Source: Pulveribacter suum
GTDB lineage: Bacteria > Pseudomonadota > Gammaproteobacteria > Burkholderiales > Burkholderiaceae_C
Assembly: GCF_003013695.1 (NCBI RefSeq)
Contig: NZ_CP027792.1
Location: forward strand, 2,128,501 to 2,192,500
Length of the DNA: 64,000 nt
Reading direction: 5' to 3'
How positions within the stretch are numbered: the stretch's first letter is position 1; every line of letters begins with the position of its first letter. Below are positions 7,967-16,794 of this stretch, in pieces. The notes beneath the pieces were generated by a model that had not been told where the DNA came from, did not search any database, and saw nothing but the letters and a program-made list of their open reading frames with translations. The position numbers and the translations under genes were made by a program.

Positions 7967-8884
7967 TCAACGCGTCGCCGCCGGCCGCTCGCCCGGCACC
8001 AGCCTCGCAGCCTCGCGCTGGCCCACGTCCTTCAGGTGCGCCCACACGGCCTGCGTGCGCGCCAGGTGCTTGGACTCGGCCGGCATGCTCATCCAGAAGG
8101 TGCGCACGAAGCGCGCCTCGGCCGGCAGCACGCGCGCCAGGGTCGGGTCGCGGTCGGCCAAAAAGGCCGGCAGCACGGCCAGGCCCGCGCCGGCGCGCAC
8201 CGCTTCGTACTGCGCAGTGACGCTGGTGCTGCGCAGGGCAAAGCGCTCGGGTGGCCACAGCTGGTCGATGAACTGCAGCTCCTTGCTGAACAGCAGGTCG
8301 TCCACGTAGCTGACGAAGTCGTGGTGGCGCAGGTCTTCGCGCCGCGCCACCAGCGGGCGGCGCGCCAGGTATTCGCGCTGGCCATACAGGTGCAGCGTGT
8401 AGTCGGCCAGTTTGGTGACCAGCACGGAGCCGCGTTTGGGCCGCTCCAGCGAGATGACGATGTCCGCCTCGCGCCGCGACAGGTGCAGCATGCGCGGCAC
8501 GGCCAGCAGGTCGATGGACAGGTGCGGGTGCTGGCGCGTCAGGCGCGCCAGGTGCGGTGCCAGGATCAGCGTGCCGAAGCCTTCCGTCACGCCCACGCGC
8601 ACCAGCCCGGCCGGGCCGCTGGCGCCGGCGTTGGCGGGCGATGCGCGCTCCACGCCCAGCACGGCGGCTTCCATCGCCTCCACCGCGGGCAGTAGCGCGC
8701 GGCCGGCTTCGGTCAGCCGGTGGCCCGCCGCATCGCGTGCGAACAGGGGCGCGCCCATCTGCTTTTCCAGCGCCTGGATGCGCCGGGCCACGGTCGTGTG
8801 CTCGACGCCCGCACGGCGCGCGGCCGCAGCCAGCGTGCCGGTGCGGGCCAGCTCCAGAAAATAGCGCAGGTTGTCCCAATCCAT
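7967..8884 (-). CDS. LysR family transcriptional regulator
   Basis: A 305-residue regulator with the N-terminal winged helix-turn-helix (residues 2-61: LRYFLELARTGTLAAAARRAG, then ARRIQALEKQMGAPLF) and a C-terminal effector-binding domain with the usual two-lobe pattern. It is divergent from mmsA with 123 bp between them, and this gap contains a palindrome with T-N11-A geometry. By gene context it probably controls the mmsA cluster and its own expression. The effector (a valine or isobutyrate breakdown product?) is inference. Confidence 0.93.
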   Translation of the reverse strand: MDWDNLRYFLELARTGTLAAAARRAGVEHTTVARRIQALEKQMGAPLFARDAAGHRLTEAGRALLPAVEAMEAAVLGVERASPANAGASGPAGLVRVGVTEGFGTLILAPHLARLTRQHPHLSIDLLAVPRMLHLSRREADIVISLERPKRGSVLVTKLADYTLHLYGQREYLARRPLVARREDLRHHDFVSYVDDLLFSKELQFIDQLWPPERFALRSTSVTAQYEAVRAGAGLAVLPAFLADRDPTLARVLPAEARFVRTFWMSMPAESKHLARTQAVWAHLKDVGQREAARLVPGERPAATR

Positions 8885-8902
8885 GGCGCCTCCAGCCGGT
8901 TG

Positions 8903-8915
8903 TGCAAATTTGCAA
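8903..8915. promoter_or_regulatory. Putative LysR operator
   Basis: TGCAAATTTGCA is a perfect 12-bp palindrome within a T-N11-A frame in the LysR/mmsA gap. A related half-site, TTTTGCAC, lies at 8951-8957 near a possible mmsA -35 (TTGCAC, 8952-8957), as expected for recognition and activation sites. Confidence 0.5.
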
Positions 8916-9007
8916 AGCCAAGGTGCACGATTATCTATTGCCCCTGTAATTTTGCACGCCTACCATAGGCACCGTTTCATTCCACCCTATCCGAGGAGAC
9001 AAGCGCC

Positions 9008-10531
<1,524 letters not shown>

Positions 10532-10540
10532 AGACCAACC

Positions 10541-10650
10541 CCCTGAGGCGCTGTCGCGCCTTCCCCCTTCCCTGGCGTCGCTGCGCGACTTGGAAGGGGG
10601 GCGACGCCAGTGCCGCGGGGCGGCCCTTGCACGGCGTCTGCTGGCCTGGG
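10541..10650. repeat. GC-rich intergenic hairpin element, possibly a second dispersed family
   Basis: The segment after mmsA contains CCCCCTGAGGCGCTG, arms CCCCCTTCC and GGAAGGGGG around an inner GTCGC/GCGAC hairpin, and CGGGGCGGCCCTTGC. I recall very similar intergenic sequences in other Comamonadaceae, but only one copy is in this window. It could act as a hairpin terminator for mmsA, although no T-tract follows. Confidence 0.45.
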
Positions 10651-10677
10651 CGCGCGCCCAGGTTTTGCCGTTAAGCA

Positions 10678-10729
10678 CGAAATCGGCCTCCAGCGCATAC
10701 TGGATAAGCGCTGGCAGCTATAAAAACAT
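10678..10729 (-). repeat. Dispersed palindromic repeat, copy B
   Basis: GGCCTCCAGCGCATACTGG, then ATAAGCGCTGGCAGCTATA: reverse orientation of the consensus. It ends 24 nt before the acyl-CoA dehydrogenase start. Confidence 0.85.
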
Positions 10730-10753
10730 GAGCATCCGAGGAGACATCCGCGC

Positions 10754-11920
10754 ATGAACTTTGACCTGACCGAAGACCAGCGCGCCTTTGCCGATACCGC
10801 GCGGCAGTTTGCTGAAGGCCAGCTGGCGCCGCATGCTGCGCACTGGGACGCCGAGGGCATCTTTCCGCGCGAGGCTATTCAAAAGGCGGGCGAACTGGGC
10901 TTTTGCGGCCTGTACGCGCCCGAGAACGCCGGCGGCCTGGCCCTGCCCCGGCTGGACGCCACGCTGGTGTTCGAAGAAATGGCCGCCGTGGACCCGAGCA
11001 CCACGGCCTTCATCACCATCCACAACATGGCCACCTGGATGCTGGGCACCTGGGCTACGGACGAGGTGCGCGCCGAATGGGGTGAGCAGCTGACCAGCGG
11101 CCAGAAGCTGGCCAGCTACTGCCTGACCGAGCCCGGCGCCGGCTCGGACGCCGCGTCGCTCAAGACCCGCGCAGAACGGGTCGGCCACGAATACGTCATC
11201 AACGGCGCCAAGGCCTTCATCAGCGGCGCGGGCAGCACCGACGTGCTGGTGCTCATGGCCCGCACGGGTGACGCGCAGTCGGGCGCCAGTGGCATCAGCG
11301 CCTTTGCCGTGCCGGCCCATCTGCCGGGCATCCAGTACGGCAAGAAAGAAGAAAAAATGGGCTGGAACAGCCAGCCCACGCGCACCATCAGCTTTGACAA
11401 CGTGCGCATCCCCGCCAGCCACCTGCTGGGCCGCGAGGGCGAAGGCTTCAAGATCGCCATGAAGGGCTTGGACGGCGGGCGCATCAACATCGCCACCTGC
11501 TCCGTCGGCGCCGCGCAGGGCGCACTGACGCACGCGCAGCGCTACATGGGCGAGCGCAAACAGTTCGGCAAACCCATCGCGAGCTTTCAGGCACTGCAAT
11601 TCAAGCTGGCCGACATGGCGACCGAGCTGGTCGCTGCGCGCCAGATGGTGCGCCTGGCCGCCAGCAAACTGGACGCCGGCGCACGCGACGCCAGCACCTA
11701 CTGCGCCATGGCCAAGCGCTTCGCCACCGACGCGGGCTTCAACGTCGTCAACGACGCGCTGCAGCTGCACGGCGGCTACGGCTACATCCGCGAATACCCG
11801 CTGGAGCGCCTGTTGCGCGACGCGCGCGTGCACCAGATCCTGGAGGGCACGAACGAGATCATGCGCGTCATCATCGGCCGGCGCATGCTGGACGGCGACG
11901 CGCCCGAGGTGATCCGATGA
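10754..11920 (+). CDS. Acyl-CoA dehydrogenase, probably isobutyryl-CoA dehydrogenase
   Basis: A 388-residue flavoprotein of the acyl-CoA dehydrogenase family: YCLTEPGAGSDAASLKT (FAD/substrate loop), RTISFDNVRIPASHLLG, RKQFGKPIASFQALQFKLADMA and LHGGYGYIREYPLERLLRD, with the catalytic glutamate expected in ILEGTNEIMR. Position between mmsA and mmsB suggests oxidation of isobutyryl-CoA to methacrylyl-CoA in valine breakdown, passing electrons to ETF. Substrate choice within the short/branched-chain group cannot be read from sequence alone. GAGGAG precedes the start. Confidence 0.9.
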   Translation: MNFDLTEDQRAFADTARQFAEGQLAPHAAHWDAEGIFPREAIQKAGELGFCGLYAPENAGGLALPRLDATLVFEEMAAVDPSTTAFITIHNMATWMLGTWATDEVRAEWGEQLTSGQKLASYCLTEPGAGSDAASLKTRAERVGHEYVINGAKAFISGAGSTDVLVLMARTGDAQSGASGISAFAVPAHLPGIQYGKKEEKMGWNSQPTRTISFDNVRIPASHLLGREGEGFKIAMKGLDGGRINIATCSVGAAQGALTHAQRYMGERKQFGKPIASFQALQFKLADMATELVAARQMVRLAASKLDAGARDASTYCAMAKRFATDAGFNVVNDALQLHGGYGYIREYPLERLLRDARVHQILEGTNEIMRVIIGRRMLDGDAPEVIR

Positions 11921-12005
11921 ACGCCCCGGCCCCGCGGGCTGGCGCCCGCACCGCGTAGGCCCGGCCGCGCCGCGCTGACGCTTTCCCAAACGGCACACGA
12001 CACGC

Positions 12006-12578
12006 ATGGCTGCTGCGCTGCACACCACCGTCCTGGCCGTGCACCGGGACGCCGAGCACCGCTTTTTCAAGCTGCAGGAAGACGCCATCGAGCTCGAAGC
12101 CGGCCTGGGCGTGGTGGGCGACGCCCACCATGGCCTCACGGTGCGGCACCGCTCGCGCGCCAAGGCCGACCCGTTCCAGCCCAACCTGCGCCAGGTGCAC
12201 CTGATCAGCGCATCGCTGTTCGACCACCTGGCTGACCTCGGCTTCGACGTGGGGCCCGGCGAGCTGGGCGAGAACGTCACGCTCGCGAGCGCTCCCGGCC
12301 TGACCTGGGACGCGCTGATCGCCCTGCCCGTCGGCACGCAACTGCACTTCGCGCAAGGCGCGGTGGTGGAGCTGACCGGCCTGCGCAACCCGTGCATCCA
12401 GCTCGACCGGGACCAAAACGGGCTGATGGCCGCCATGCTGGACAGGGACGCCACCGGGCGCGTGCGGCGCAAGGCCGGCGTGATGGGCGTAGTGCAGGCC
12501 GGCGGCGCCATCGCGAGCGGGGACGCAGTGCGCGTGCGCCTGCCCCGCGCGCCGCACCGGCCCATGGGGTGTGTGTAG
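12006..12578 (+). CDS. MOSC domain-containing protein
   Basis: A 190-residue protein with the beta-barrel MOSC domain: GVVGDAHHG, NLRQVHLIS, GELGENVTL, and GLRNPCIQLD carrying the conserved cysteine found in molybdenum cofactor sulfurases and YiiM-like proteins. It is a free-standing MOSC protein, so a role in handling sulfur bound to molybdenum cofactor, or in N-hydroxylated compound reduction, is possible but not shown. It lies inside the valine cluster and is followed directly (0 nt) by the TfoX gene. Confidence 0.85.
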   Translation: MAAALHTTVLAVHRDAEHRFFKLQEDAIELEAGLGVVGDAHHGLTVRHRSRAKADPFQPNLRQVHLISASLFDHLADLGFDVGPGELGENVTLASAPGLTWDALIALPVGTQLHFAQGAVVELTGLRNPCIQLDRDQNGLMAAMLDRDATGRVRRKAGVMGVVQAGGAIASGDAVRVRLPRAPHRPMGCV

Positions 12579-12992
12579 ATGCCGGCCCACCCTTTGCCCG
12601 ACGGCACGCTGCAACTCATCGACGCCGTGCGCGCCGCGCTGGCCGAGCGCCTGGGCGCGCAGGACATGGTGGACGAGCGCCCGCTGTTCGGCTGCCACGC
12701 CTTCATGGTGAACGGCAAGCTGTGCCTGGGCGTGAAGGGCGAGGCGCTGCTGGTGCGCCTGCCGCCCGCGCACCACGCCGCCACCGCCGAGCAACCGGGC
12801 GTGCGCGAGCTGGACGCGCGCGGCGGCATGCCGGGCTATTTCTGGATCGACCCCGTCGGCTATGCCACGCAGGCGCAGTGGCGGCATTGGCTGGACGCCA
12901 CCCTTGCCTTCAACCCGCTGGCCCGCGCAAGCCCGCCGCGCCGGCGTTCACCGCTGCCCAAGCCCGCTACGCCCTCCGCGGAGCCACTGTGA
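12579..12992 (+). CDS. TfoX/Sxy N-terminal domain protein
   Basis: A 137-residue protein whose first ~105 residues match the TfoX N-terminal domain (MVDERPLFGCHAFMVNGKLCLGVKGEALLVRL, broken here into MVDERPLFGCHAF and VNGKLCLGVKG, then GYFWIDPVGY). TfoX/Sxy proteins regulate competence in some gammaproteobacteria, but small stand-alone versions are common and uncharacterised. The C-terminal ~25 residues are Pro/Arg-rich and probably disordered. The ATG directly follows the MOSC stop, so the pair is cotranscribed. Confidence 0.75.
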   Translation: MPAHPLPDGTLQLIDAVRAALAERLGAQDMVDERPLFGCHAFMVNGKLCLGVKGEALLVRLPPAHHAATAEQPGVRELDARGGMPGYFWIDPVGYATQAQWRHWLDATLAFNPLARASPPRRRSPLPKPATPSAEPL

Positions 12993-13014
12993 TCGGCACG
13001 CCCTCCCCAACTTA

Positions 13015-13072
13015 TGGTCTTTTTGGCCTCCAGCGCTTATCCAGCAAGCGCTGGCAGCTCACTATTTCATAG
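13015..13072 (-). repeat. Dispersed palindromic repeat, copy C
   Basis: GGCCTCCAGCGCTTATCC, then AGCAAGCGCTGGCAGCT. Near-perfect palindromic core CCAGCGCTT / AAGCGCTGG. Lies between the TfoX gene and mmsB, reverse orientation. Confidence 0.88.
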
Positions 13073-13127
13073 TGACGTCATCGCGATTTTCCACCCCTTT
13101 TCTCACCCACCACCTAGGAGACACACC

Positions 13128-14024
13128 ATGCAAATCGCCTTCATCGGACTGGGCCACATGGGCGGCCCGATGGCCGTCAACCTGCACAAGGCCGGCCACC
13201 ACATTCGTGCTTTCGACCTGAGCCAGGACGCCTGCGACAAGGCGCGCACCGAGGGCCTGACCCTTGCCACCAGCGCCGAGGACGCCGTGCAGGGCGCCGA
13301 GGTGGTCGTCTCCATGCTGCCCGCCAGCCAGCATGTGGAGGCGCTGTTCCTGGGCAAGGGTGGCCAGGACGGCCTGCTGCAGCACATCGCCAAAGGCACG
13401 CTCGTCATCGACAGCTCGACGATTGCCGCCGCCACCAGCCAGAAGGTGGCCAAGGCCGCCGAGGCTGCCGGCATCGCCTTCATTGATGCGCCCGTCTCCG
13501 GCGGAACGGGCGGCGCCATTGCCGGCACGCTGACTTTCATGGTCGGCGGCACTGACGCCGACCTGGAGCGCGCCCGCCCGGTGCTGGAGAAGATGGGCGC
13601 CAATATCTTCCACGCCGGCAGCGTGGGCGCGGGCCAGACCGCCAAGATCTGCAACAACATGCTGCTGGGCATTTTGATGATTGGCACCAGCGAGGCGATG
13701 GCCCTGGGCGTGGCTAATGGGCTTGACCCGAAGGTGCTGGCTGAAATCATGCGCCGCAGCTCGGGCGGCAACTGGGCGCTGGAGAAATACAACCCGTATC
13801 CCGGCGTGCACGAGAACGCGCCGGCGAGCAAGGGTTATGCGGGCGGGTTCGGCACGGACCTGATGCTGAAGGACCTGGGGCTGGCGCAGGAGAACGCGAT
13901 GGCGATGAAGGCGAGCACGCCGCTGGGCGGGTTGGCGCGGGCGTTGTATGCGGCGCATAGCTTGGGTGGGCACAGCGGGGAGGATTTCTCCAGTGTCATC
14001 AAGATGGTGCAGAAGAAGGGGTGA
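13128..14024 (+). CDS. mmsB: 3-hydroxyisobutyrate dehydrogenase
   Basis: Oxidises 3-hydroxyisobutyrate to methylmalonate semialdehyde with NAD, feeding MmsA. The 298-residue product begins with the dinucleotide-binding motif MQIAFIGLGHMGGPMAVNL, has the substrate motif DAPVSGGTGGAIAGTLTFMVGG and the catalytic lysine in GAGQTAKICNNMLLG. TAGGAG lies 8 nt before the ATG, which excludes the longer upstream reading. Last gene of the cluster; a strong terminator follows. Confidence 0.95.
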   Translation: MQIAFIGLGHMGGPMAVNLHKAGHHIRAFDLSQDACDKARTEGLTLATSAEDAVQGAEVVVSMLPASQHVEALFLGKGGQDGLLQHIAKGTLVIDSSTIAAATSQKVAKAAEAAGIAFIDAPVSGGTGGAIAGTLTFMVGGTDADLERARPVLEKMGANIFHAGSVGAGQTAKICNNMLLGILMIGTSEAMALGVANGLDPKVLAEIMRRSSGGNWALEKYNPYPGVHENAPASKGYAGGFGTDLMLKDLGLAQENAMAMKASTPLGGLARALYAAHSLGGHSGEDFSSVIKMVQKKG

Positions 14025-14054
14025 GTTGCTGACGTAGCGGCTTTACCGAAACGC

Positions 14055-14096
14055 ACGGGCGCTGTAGCATGTAGTTACAGCGCCCGTAGTTTTTTT
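14055..14096 (+). terminator. Rho-independent terminator after mmsB
   Basis: Perfect 12-bp arms ACGGGCGCTGTA (14055-14066) and TACAGCGCCCGT (14076-14087), followed by AG and seven T. It closes the mms cluster and marks the left side of the AT-rich island. Confidence 0.92.
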
Positions 14097-14252
14097 CTAT
14101 CCGGGAAATTTTAGGTTTGCCTAAGCGGGGCTATGCCGAACCATCCCCTGCAATAGGGCGGCCCGGCGATCTGTTATATGACAAAGACACGTGACCGGAG
14201 TGTCGTTTAATCTTAGTTAGCCATTCAGATAAAAACACCAAAGGATCTAAAA

Positions 14253-14465
14253 TTGGAAGAGCTTCTTCAAACTATTGTTGAACAGAACGAGAGCATTTTG
14301 GCCGCGCTTGAGCGGATAGCAGACAAATTGGATGTATTAGATGACATAAAGTACAGCATGTCTTCTGTTGAAGACGAGCTGCAATGGCACAAAGACCTAT
14401 CTGCTACAGCCCAGATAATTAAGGCTGTAGAAAGTGTCTCAGATGCTGTACGCGACCAGTCGTGA
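14253..14465 (+). CDS. Cassette 1 hypothetical protein
   Basis: A 70-residue acidic, helical protein with heptad-like spacing (LLQTIVEQNESILAALERIA), probably a coiled coil; no signal peptide, membrane segment or known motif. It starts with TTG behind AAGGA (14241-14245, spacing 7). The same AAGGATCTAA sequence precedes the gene of the next cassette, suggesting a conserved cassette leader. It is directly followed by attC1. Function unknown. Confidence 0.6.
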   Translation: MEELLQTIVEQNESILAALERIADKLDVLDDIKYSMSSVEDELQWHKDLSATAQIIKAVESVSDAVRDQS

Positions 14466-14512
14466 CCAACTTGAGCCTAGCGTGTCAGTTCAACCACCCA
14501 GCGCCTAACTTG

Positions 14513-14560
14513 GCGTTGCAGTGGATTGCCTTCGGCAACCACTGAACTTCAACGTTAGCC
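14513..14560 (+). other. attC1 recombination site
   Basis: 5' core GCCTAAC (14513-14519, fits RYYYAAC), 3' core GTTAGCC (14554-14560). Between them the strand folds as GTTG + CAGTGG + TTGCC / GGCAA + CCACTG + CAAC, with unpaired bases on one side as in true attC sites. Short (48 bp) but the best-preserved site of the array. Confidence 0.82.
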
Positions 14561-14574
14561 TTTAAGGATCTAAT

Positions 14575-14958
14575 GTGACGCTCGACCAAATCGTTGCACT
14601 TATAAGTTTGGTGCTGTCCATATTGTTCTGGTGGAACGCCCGGCAGCAGTCTGCAGCAGCAGATCGCACACTCCAAGAGATCAAATCTCAGATTATTGGC
14701 TGGCAAAGCGAGTTGAATAAAACAGCTATAGATATGCTTTCCTCTCGGCCAGAAATGATTGCAATGCGCACTTCACTTGCTGAGGCGGAAAGTACAGCTG
14801 AATTCACAGCCAAAATGGCAGATCTCGTAAAAGACCTAGCTAGTTCCGAGTCAACGGAGAAAGCTGCCCTTGTACAAGCACTCCTGGACAACCACGCAAA
14901 GATTTTGATTGAGCGTCAACGCATTGGCATGCAGGCCGCCACCGGTCGCAGTCTCTAA
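14575..14958 (+). CDS. Cassette 2 hypothetical membrane-anchored coiled-coil protein
   Basis: A 127-residue protein with an N-terminal hydrophobic helix (IVALISLVLSILFWW, residues 6-20) followed by a long charged helical region (RTLQEIKSQIIGW ... KDLASSESTEKAAL), likely a membrane-anchored coiled coil facing the cytoplasm. Start GTG at 14575 behind AAGGA (spacing 6). No known domain. Small membrane proteins are common in gene cassettes, but no role can be assigned. attC2 lies 8 bp downstream. Confidence 0.65.
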   Translation: MTLDQIVALISLVLSILFWWNARQQSAAADRTLQEIKSQIIGWQSELNKTAIDMLSSRPEMIAMRTSLAEAESTAEFTAKMADLVKDLASSESTEKAALVQALLDNHAKILIERQRIGMQAATGRSL

Positions 14959-14965
14959 TCATGCA

Positions 14966-15025
14966 AGCTAACAATTCGTCCAAGCCGACGCTGCTTCGAA
15001 GCGCGGCTTAACTCAAACGATAGGA
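14966..15025 (+). other. attC2 recombination site
   Basis: Begins AGCTAACAATTCGTCC, strikingly like the 'TAACAATTCGTTCAAGCC' type of attC of class 1 integron cassettes. Stem AAGCCG(A)CGC / GCG CGGCTT with one unpaired A. The 3' core reads GATAGGA instead of GTTAGGC, i.e. it has a changed crossover base. Confidence 0.82.
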
Positions 15026-15039
15026 TACTGGAGGCCCAA

Positions 15040-15671
15040 GTGCTCGACAAAGAAACAATTATAGAAATTTACATTAAAAACAAAAACCACTTCATTGACT
15101 CATACATATCTGAAATAAAAGCAAGACATGAAAATTTCAAGAAATTTAATGCGATTGATAAATACAATGAAGCGCTATCACTATGGGAAAATATAAAAGA
15201 CAATAATGAGTCTGCAAATGAAATTCAAATTATCGCTGCAATTGAAAAAACAAAAAATCTAACTCACATCGATCCAGGCGATTTATTAAAAATCAAAAAA
15301 ATGCAGAGGCGATAGATAAAATTATCAAAAAATTTAATAACAAAAAATCACAATATTGGATGACCTCAGACGATAAGAGTTTTCCAAAGAATCCAGATAA
15401 AAAAACAATTGTGATAATTAACGTATTCTGGTTTTTAGTTGGCCGCCCTGTAAACTTTGATTTAGATATTTATCGCGCCGCATTTTCTAATTTATGGGAA
15501 AAATCCATAGAAATATGCAAAGTAAAATGGGACAGCGATGAGCTATACATCGAAATATTGCATATGTCAAAAAATCAATTTGGCGACTTCCTCATGCAGC
15601 ATAAAGAATTTTTCTCAGAAATATTAACCGCGAGAGAGATATATTTCAATAACCGCTTCAATAGAAGTTAA
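15040..15671 (+). pseudogene. Cassette 3 hypothetical protein, frameshifted
   Basis: Two adjoining readings belong to one gene. The first starts GTG at 15040 (GGAGG upstream, spacing 6) and stops at 15315 after LLKIKK. Shifting by one base in the run of seven A at 15295-15301 continues without a stop as NAEAIDKIIKKFNNKKSQ and on to the end at 15671. The joined product would be 210 residues, rich in Lys, Ile and Asn, with no recognised domain. The C-terminal part (from ATG 15360, 103 residues) could be made alone. Either a one-base deletion in the A-tract or a slippage site explains it. Strongly AT-rich, unlike the host. Confidence 0.7.
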
Positions 15672-15756
15672 TATAATTAATATTTTGCAAATTATCGTCG
15701 ATTTAAACATAACAAAATATGATCAGTCAAATCTCACTGCTTATTTTGACCCGTTG

Positions 15757-15815
15757 GCCTAACTATTCTTCACAACCGACCGCCTACGGCGGCGTCTAAA
15801 CTCAGGCCATTAGGC
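15757..15815 (+). other. attC3 recombination site
   Basis: 5' core GCCTAAC (15757-15763), stem around GACCGCC-tac-GGCGGCGTC, then CTAAACTCAGGCC and 3' core ATTAGGC (15809-15815), the complement of the 5' core except for G to A at the crossover base. Confidence 0.82.
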
Positions 15816-15842
15816 CGTCCTTGAAAATTTTAGGCAAATTTG

Positions 15843-16211
15843 ATGAGTCGAGTAAGCCAAGGTGGAACGAAGAAATGGTGCCCTTCATGCCAATCAGTGT
15901 AGGTTTTCGCCGCAGTCAATCCTTCATCGCTTGGCGAAAGTTCTGGACAGCGCTGGCATCGTAGAGATCACACCGATATCCAATGGTTCAGGCGTGGGCT
16001 CGTCTGTCGAAAATGCGGAGATGAATGGCTTACAGCCGAACTTCCAGAAAGTTTTCTCGACGAATTGGTAGAGCTTCGAGACGCCCTCAAAGAGATCAAG
16101 CAGAACGCGGAGACCGATGTCAAAGAGGCAGATAAGGCTTCTGCCACACTCAAGAAGCTCTCAGCGTCTTTGTCTGTCTTGCGCGCGCTAAACACGTACA
16201 AAGCGGAGTAG
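15843..16211 (+). pseudogene. Cassette 4 zinc-ribbon-type hypothetical protein, in-frame amber stop
   Basis: From ATG 15843 the frame reads MSRVSQGGTKKWCPSCQSV, meets TAG at codon 20 (15900-15902), then stays open in the same frame for another 102 codons to TAG at 16209-16211 (VFAAVNPSSLGESSGQ ... SVLRALNTYKAE). Without the amber codon it would be 122 residues with two CxxC pairs (C13/C16 and C55/C58), a two-half zinc ribbon, then a helical tail. The intact downstream frame and sensible composition argue that the stop is a recent nonsense mutation. I recall similar zinc-ribbon proteins among integron cassettes; that memory needs a search. Confidence 0.72.
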
Positions 16212-16226
16212 CATCGCCGTTTGCGC

Positions 16227-16286
16227 ACCCAAATTATTCGTCGCAGCCGACCGCCTACAGCATCGGCTGAACTCAGGCCGCTAGTT
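16227..16286 (+). other. attC4 recombination site (degenerate)
   Basis: ACCCAAATTATTCGTCG at the 5' side, 7-bp stem CAGCCGA / TCGGCTG, then AACTCAGGCCGCTAGTT. Both core sites deviate from consensus (ACCCAAA, GCTAGTT), but the overall layout and the AACTCAGGCC motif match attC3. Confidence 0.7.
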
Positions 16287-16519
16287 GGCGCATAGAGGTT
16301 ACCGAATCTTCGAAAAGAATAAAAGAGACAAAATGGCGTGTATAGGTTCCCGCGCACTTGATGAGTGGCAGGGCTACTCTGTCGCATGTGGCGGCATCAG
16401 CTCACGCTGATTAGCTAGCTATTTATACGTGCGAAAGCTGAAGGGGCATTAATCAATGCGCTGATGTTTACCTTCATTGCAGAAGACTTGGCTTGATGCG
16501 CGTGTAGAGCAGATCCAGC
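16287..16519. other. Stretch with no supported gene
   Basis: The 233 bp between attC4 and the DUF2442 gene hold only very short open readings (for example 25 codons from 16334). No attC, tRNA or promoter is clear. It may be a decayed cassette or the leader of the DUF2442 gene. Confidence 0.5.
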
Positions 16520-16774
16520 ATGCCCGGCACTATCACTTTGGAGGCTGAAGTCACCAACGTTTCACCACGCGGCCTGTGGCTGCTGTTGGGGGACGAGGAA
16601 CTTCATGTGCCGTTTTCCGAATTCCCGTGGTTTGCGCAGGCCACGATCGAGCAGATCGCGGATGTTCGGCGCCCCACGCCGAACCATTTGCACTGGCCGC
16701 AGCTCGACATTGACCTATCCGTCGAATCCATCCGCGATCCTCGCGCTTTTCCTCTGCTGTCGAAGCAGTCCTGA
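16520..16774 (+). CDS. DUF2442 domain-containing protein
   Basis: An 84-residue protein clearly matching DUF2442: VTNVSPRGLWLLLGDEELHVPF, here noted as VTNVSPRGLWLLLGDEEL, followed by FPWFAQATIEQIADV, HLHWPQLDIDLSVESIRDP. Members are often paired with a DUF4160 toxin-like gene; no partner is found here. It lies just beyond the last attC-like site in the same orientation, so it may be the terminal cassette whose own attC was lost, or a chromosomal gene. Convergent with the ABC transporter gene (20 bp gap). Confidence 0.85.
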   Translation: MPGTITLEAEVTNVSPRGLWLLLGDEELHVPFSEFPWFAQATIEQIADVRRPTPNHLHWPQLDIDLSVESIRDPRAFPLLSKQS

Positions 16775-16794
16775 CCAGTCCCGAACGGCACCGC

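Larger units (their letters stand above)
14216..16286 (+). mobile_element. Integron gene-cassette array without integrase (CALIN-like)
   Basis: Four short units, each with a plus-strand gene followed by an attC-like recombination site, lie head to tail between mmsB and the ABC transporter gene. Base composition drops from about 65-70% GC on both sides to clearly AT-rich (most strongly 15040-15720). The left border is a core-like GTTAGCC at 14216-14222. No intI gene, attI or transposase is seen in the window, so this is either a cluster of attC sites lacking an integrase, or the far end of an integron. The call rests on the four attC structures listed separately and on gene layout typical of cassettes. 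Confidence 0.82.

Noticed and set aside
15968..16387. Minus-strand reading of 139 codons in the cassette array
   Set aside because: It runs across attC4 and is antisense to the zinc-ribbon reading, which has better motifs.
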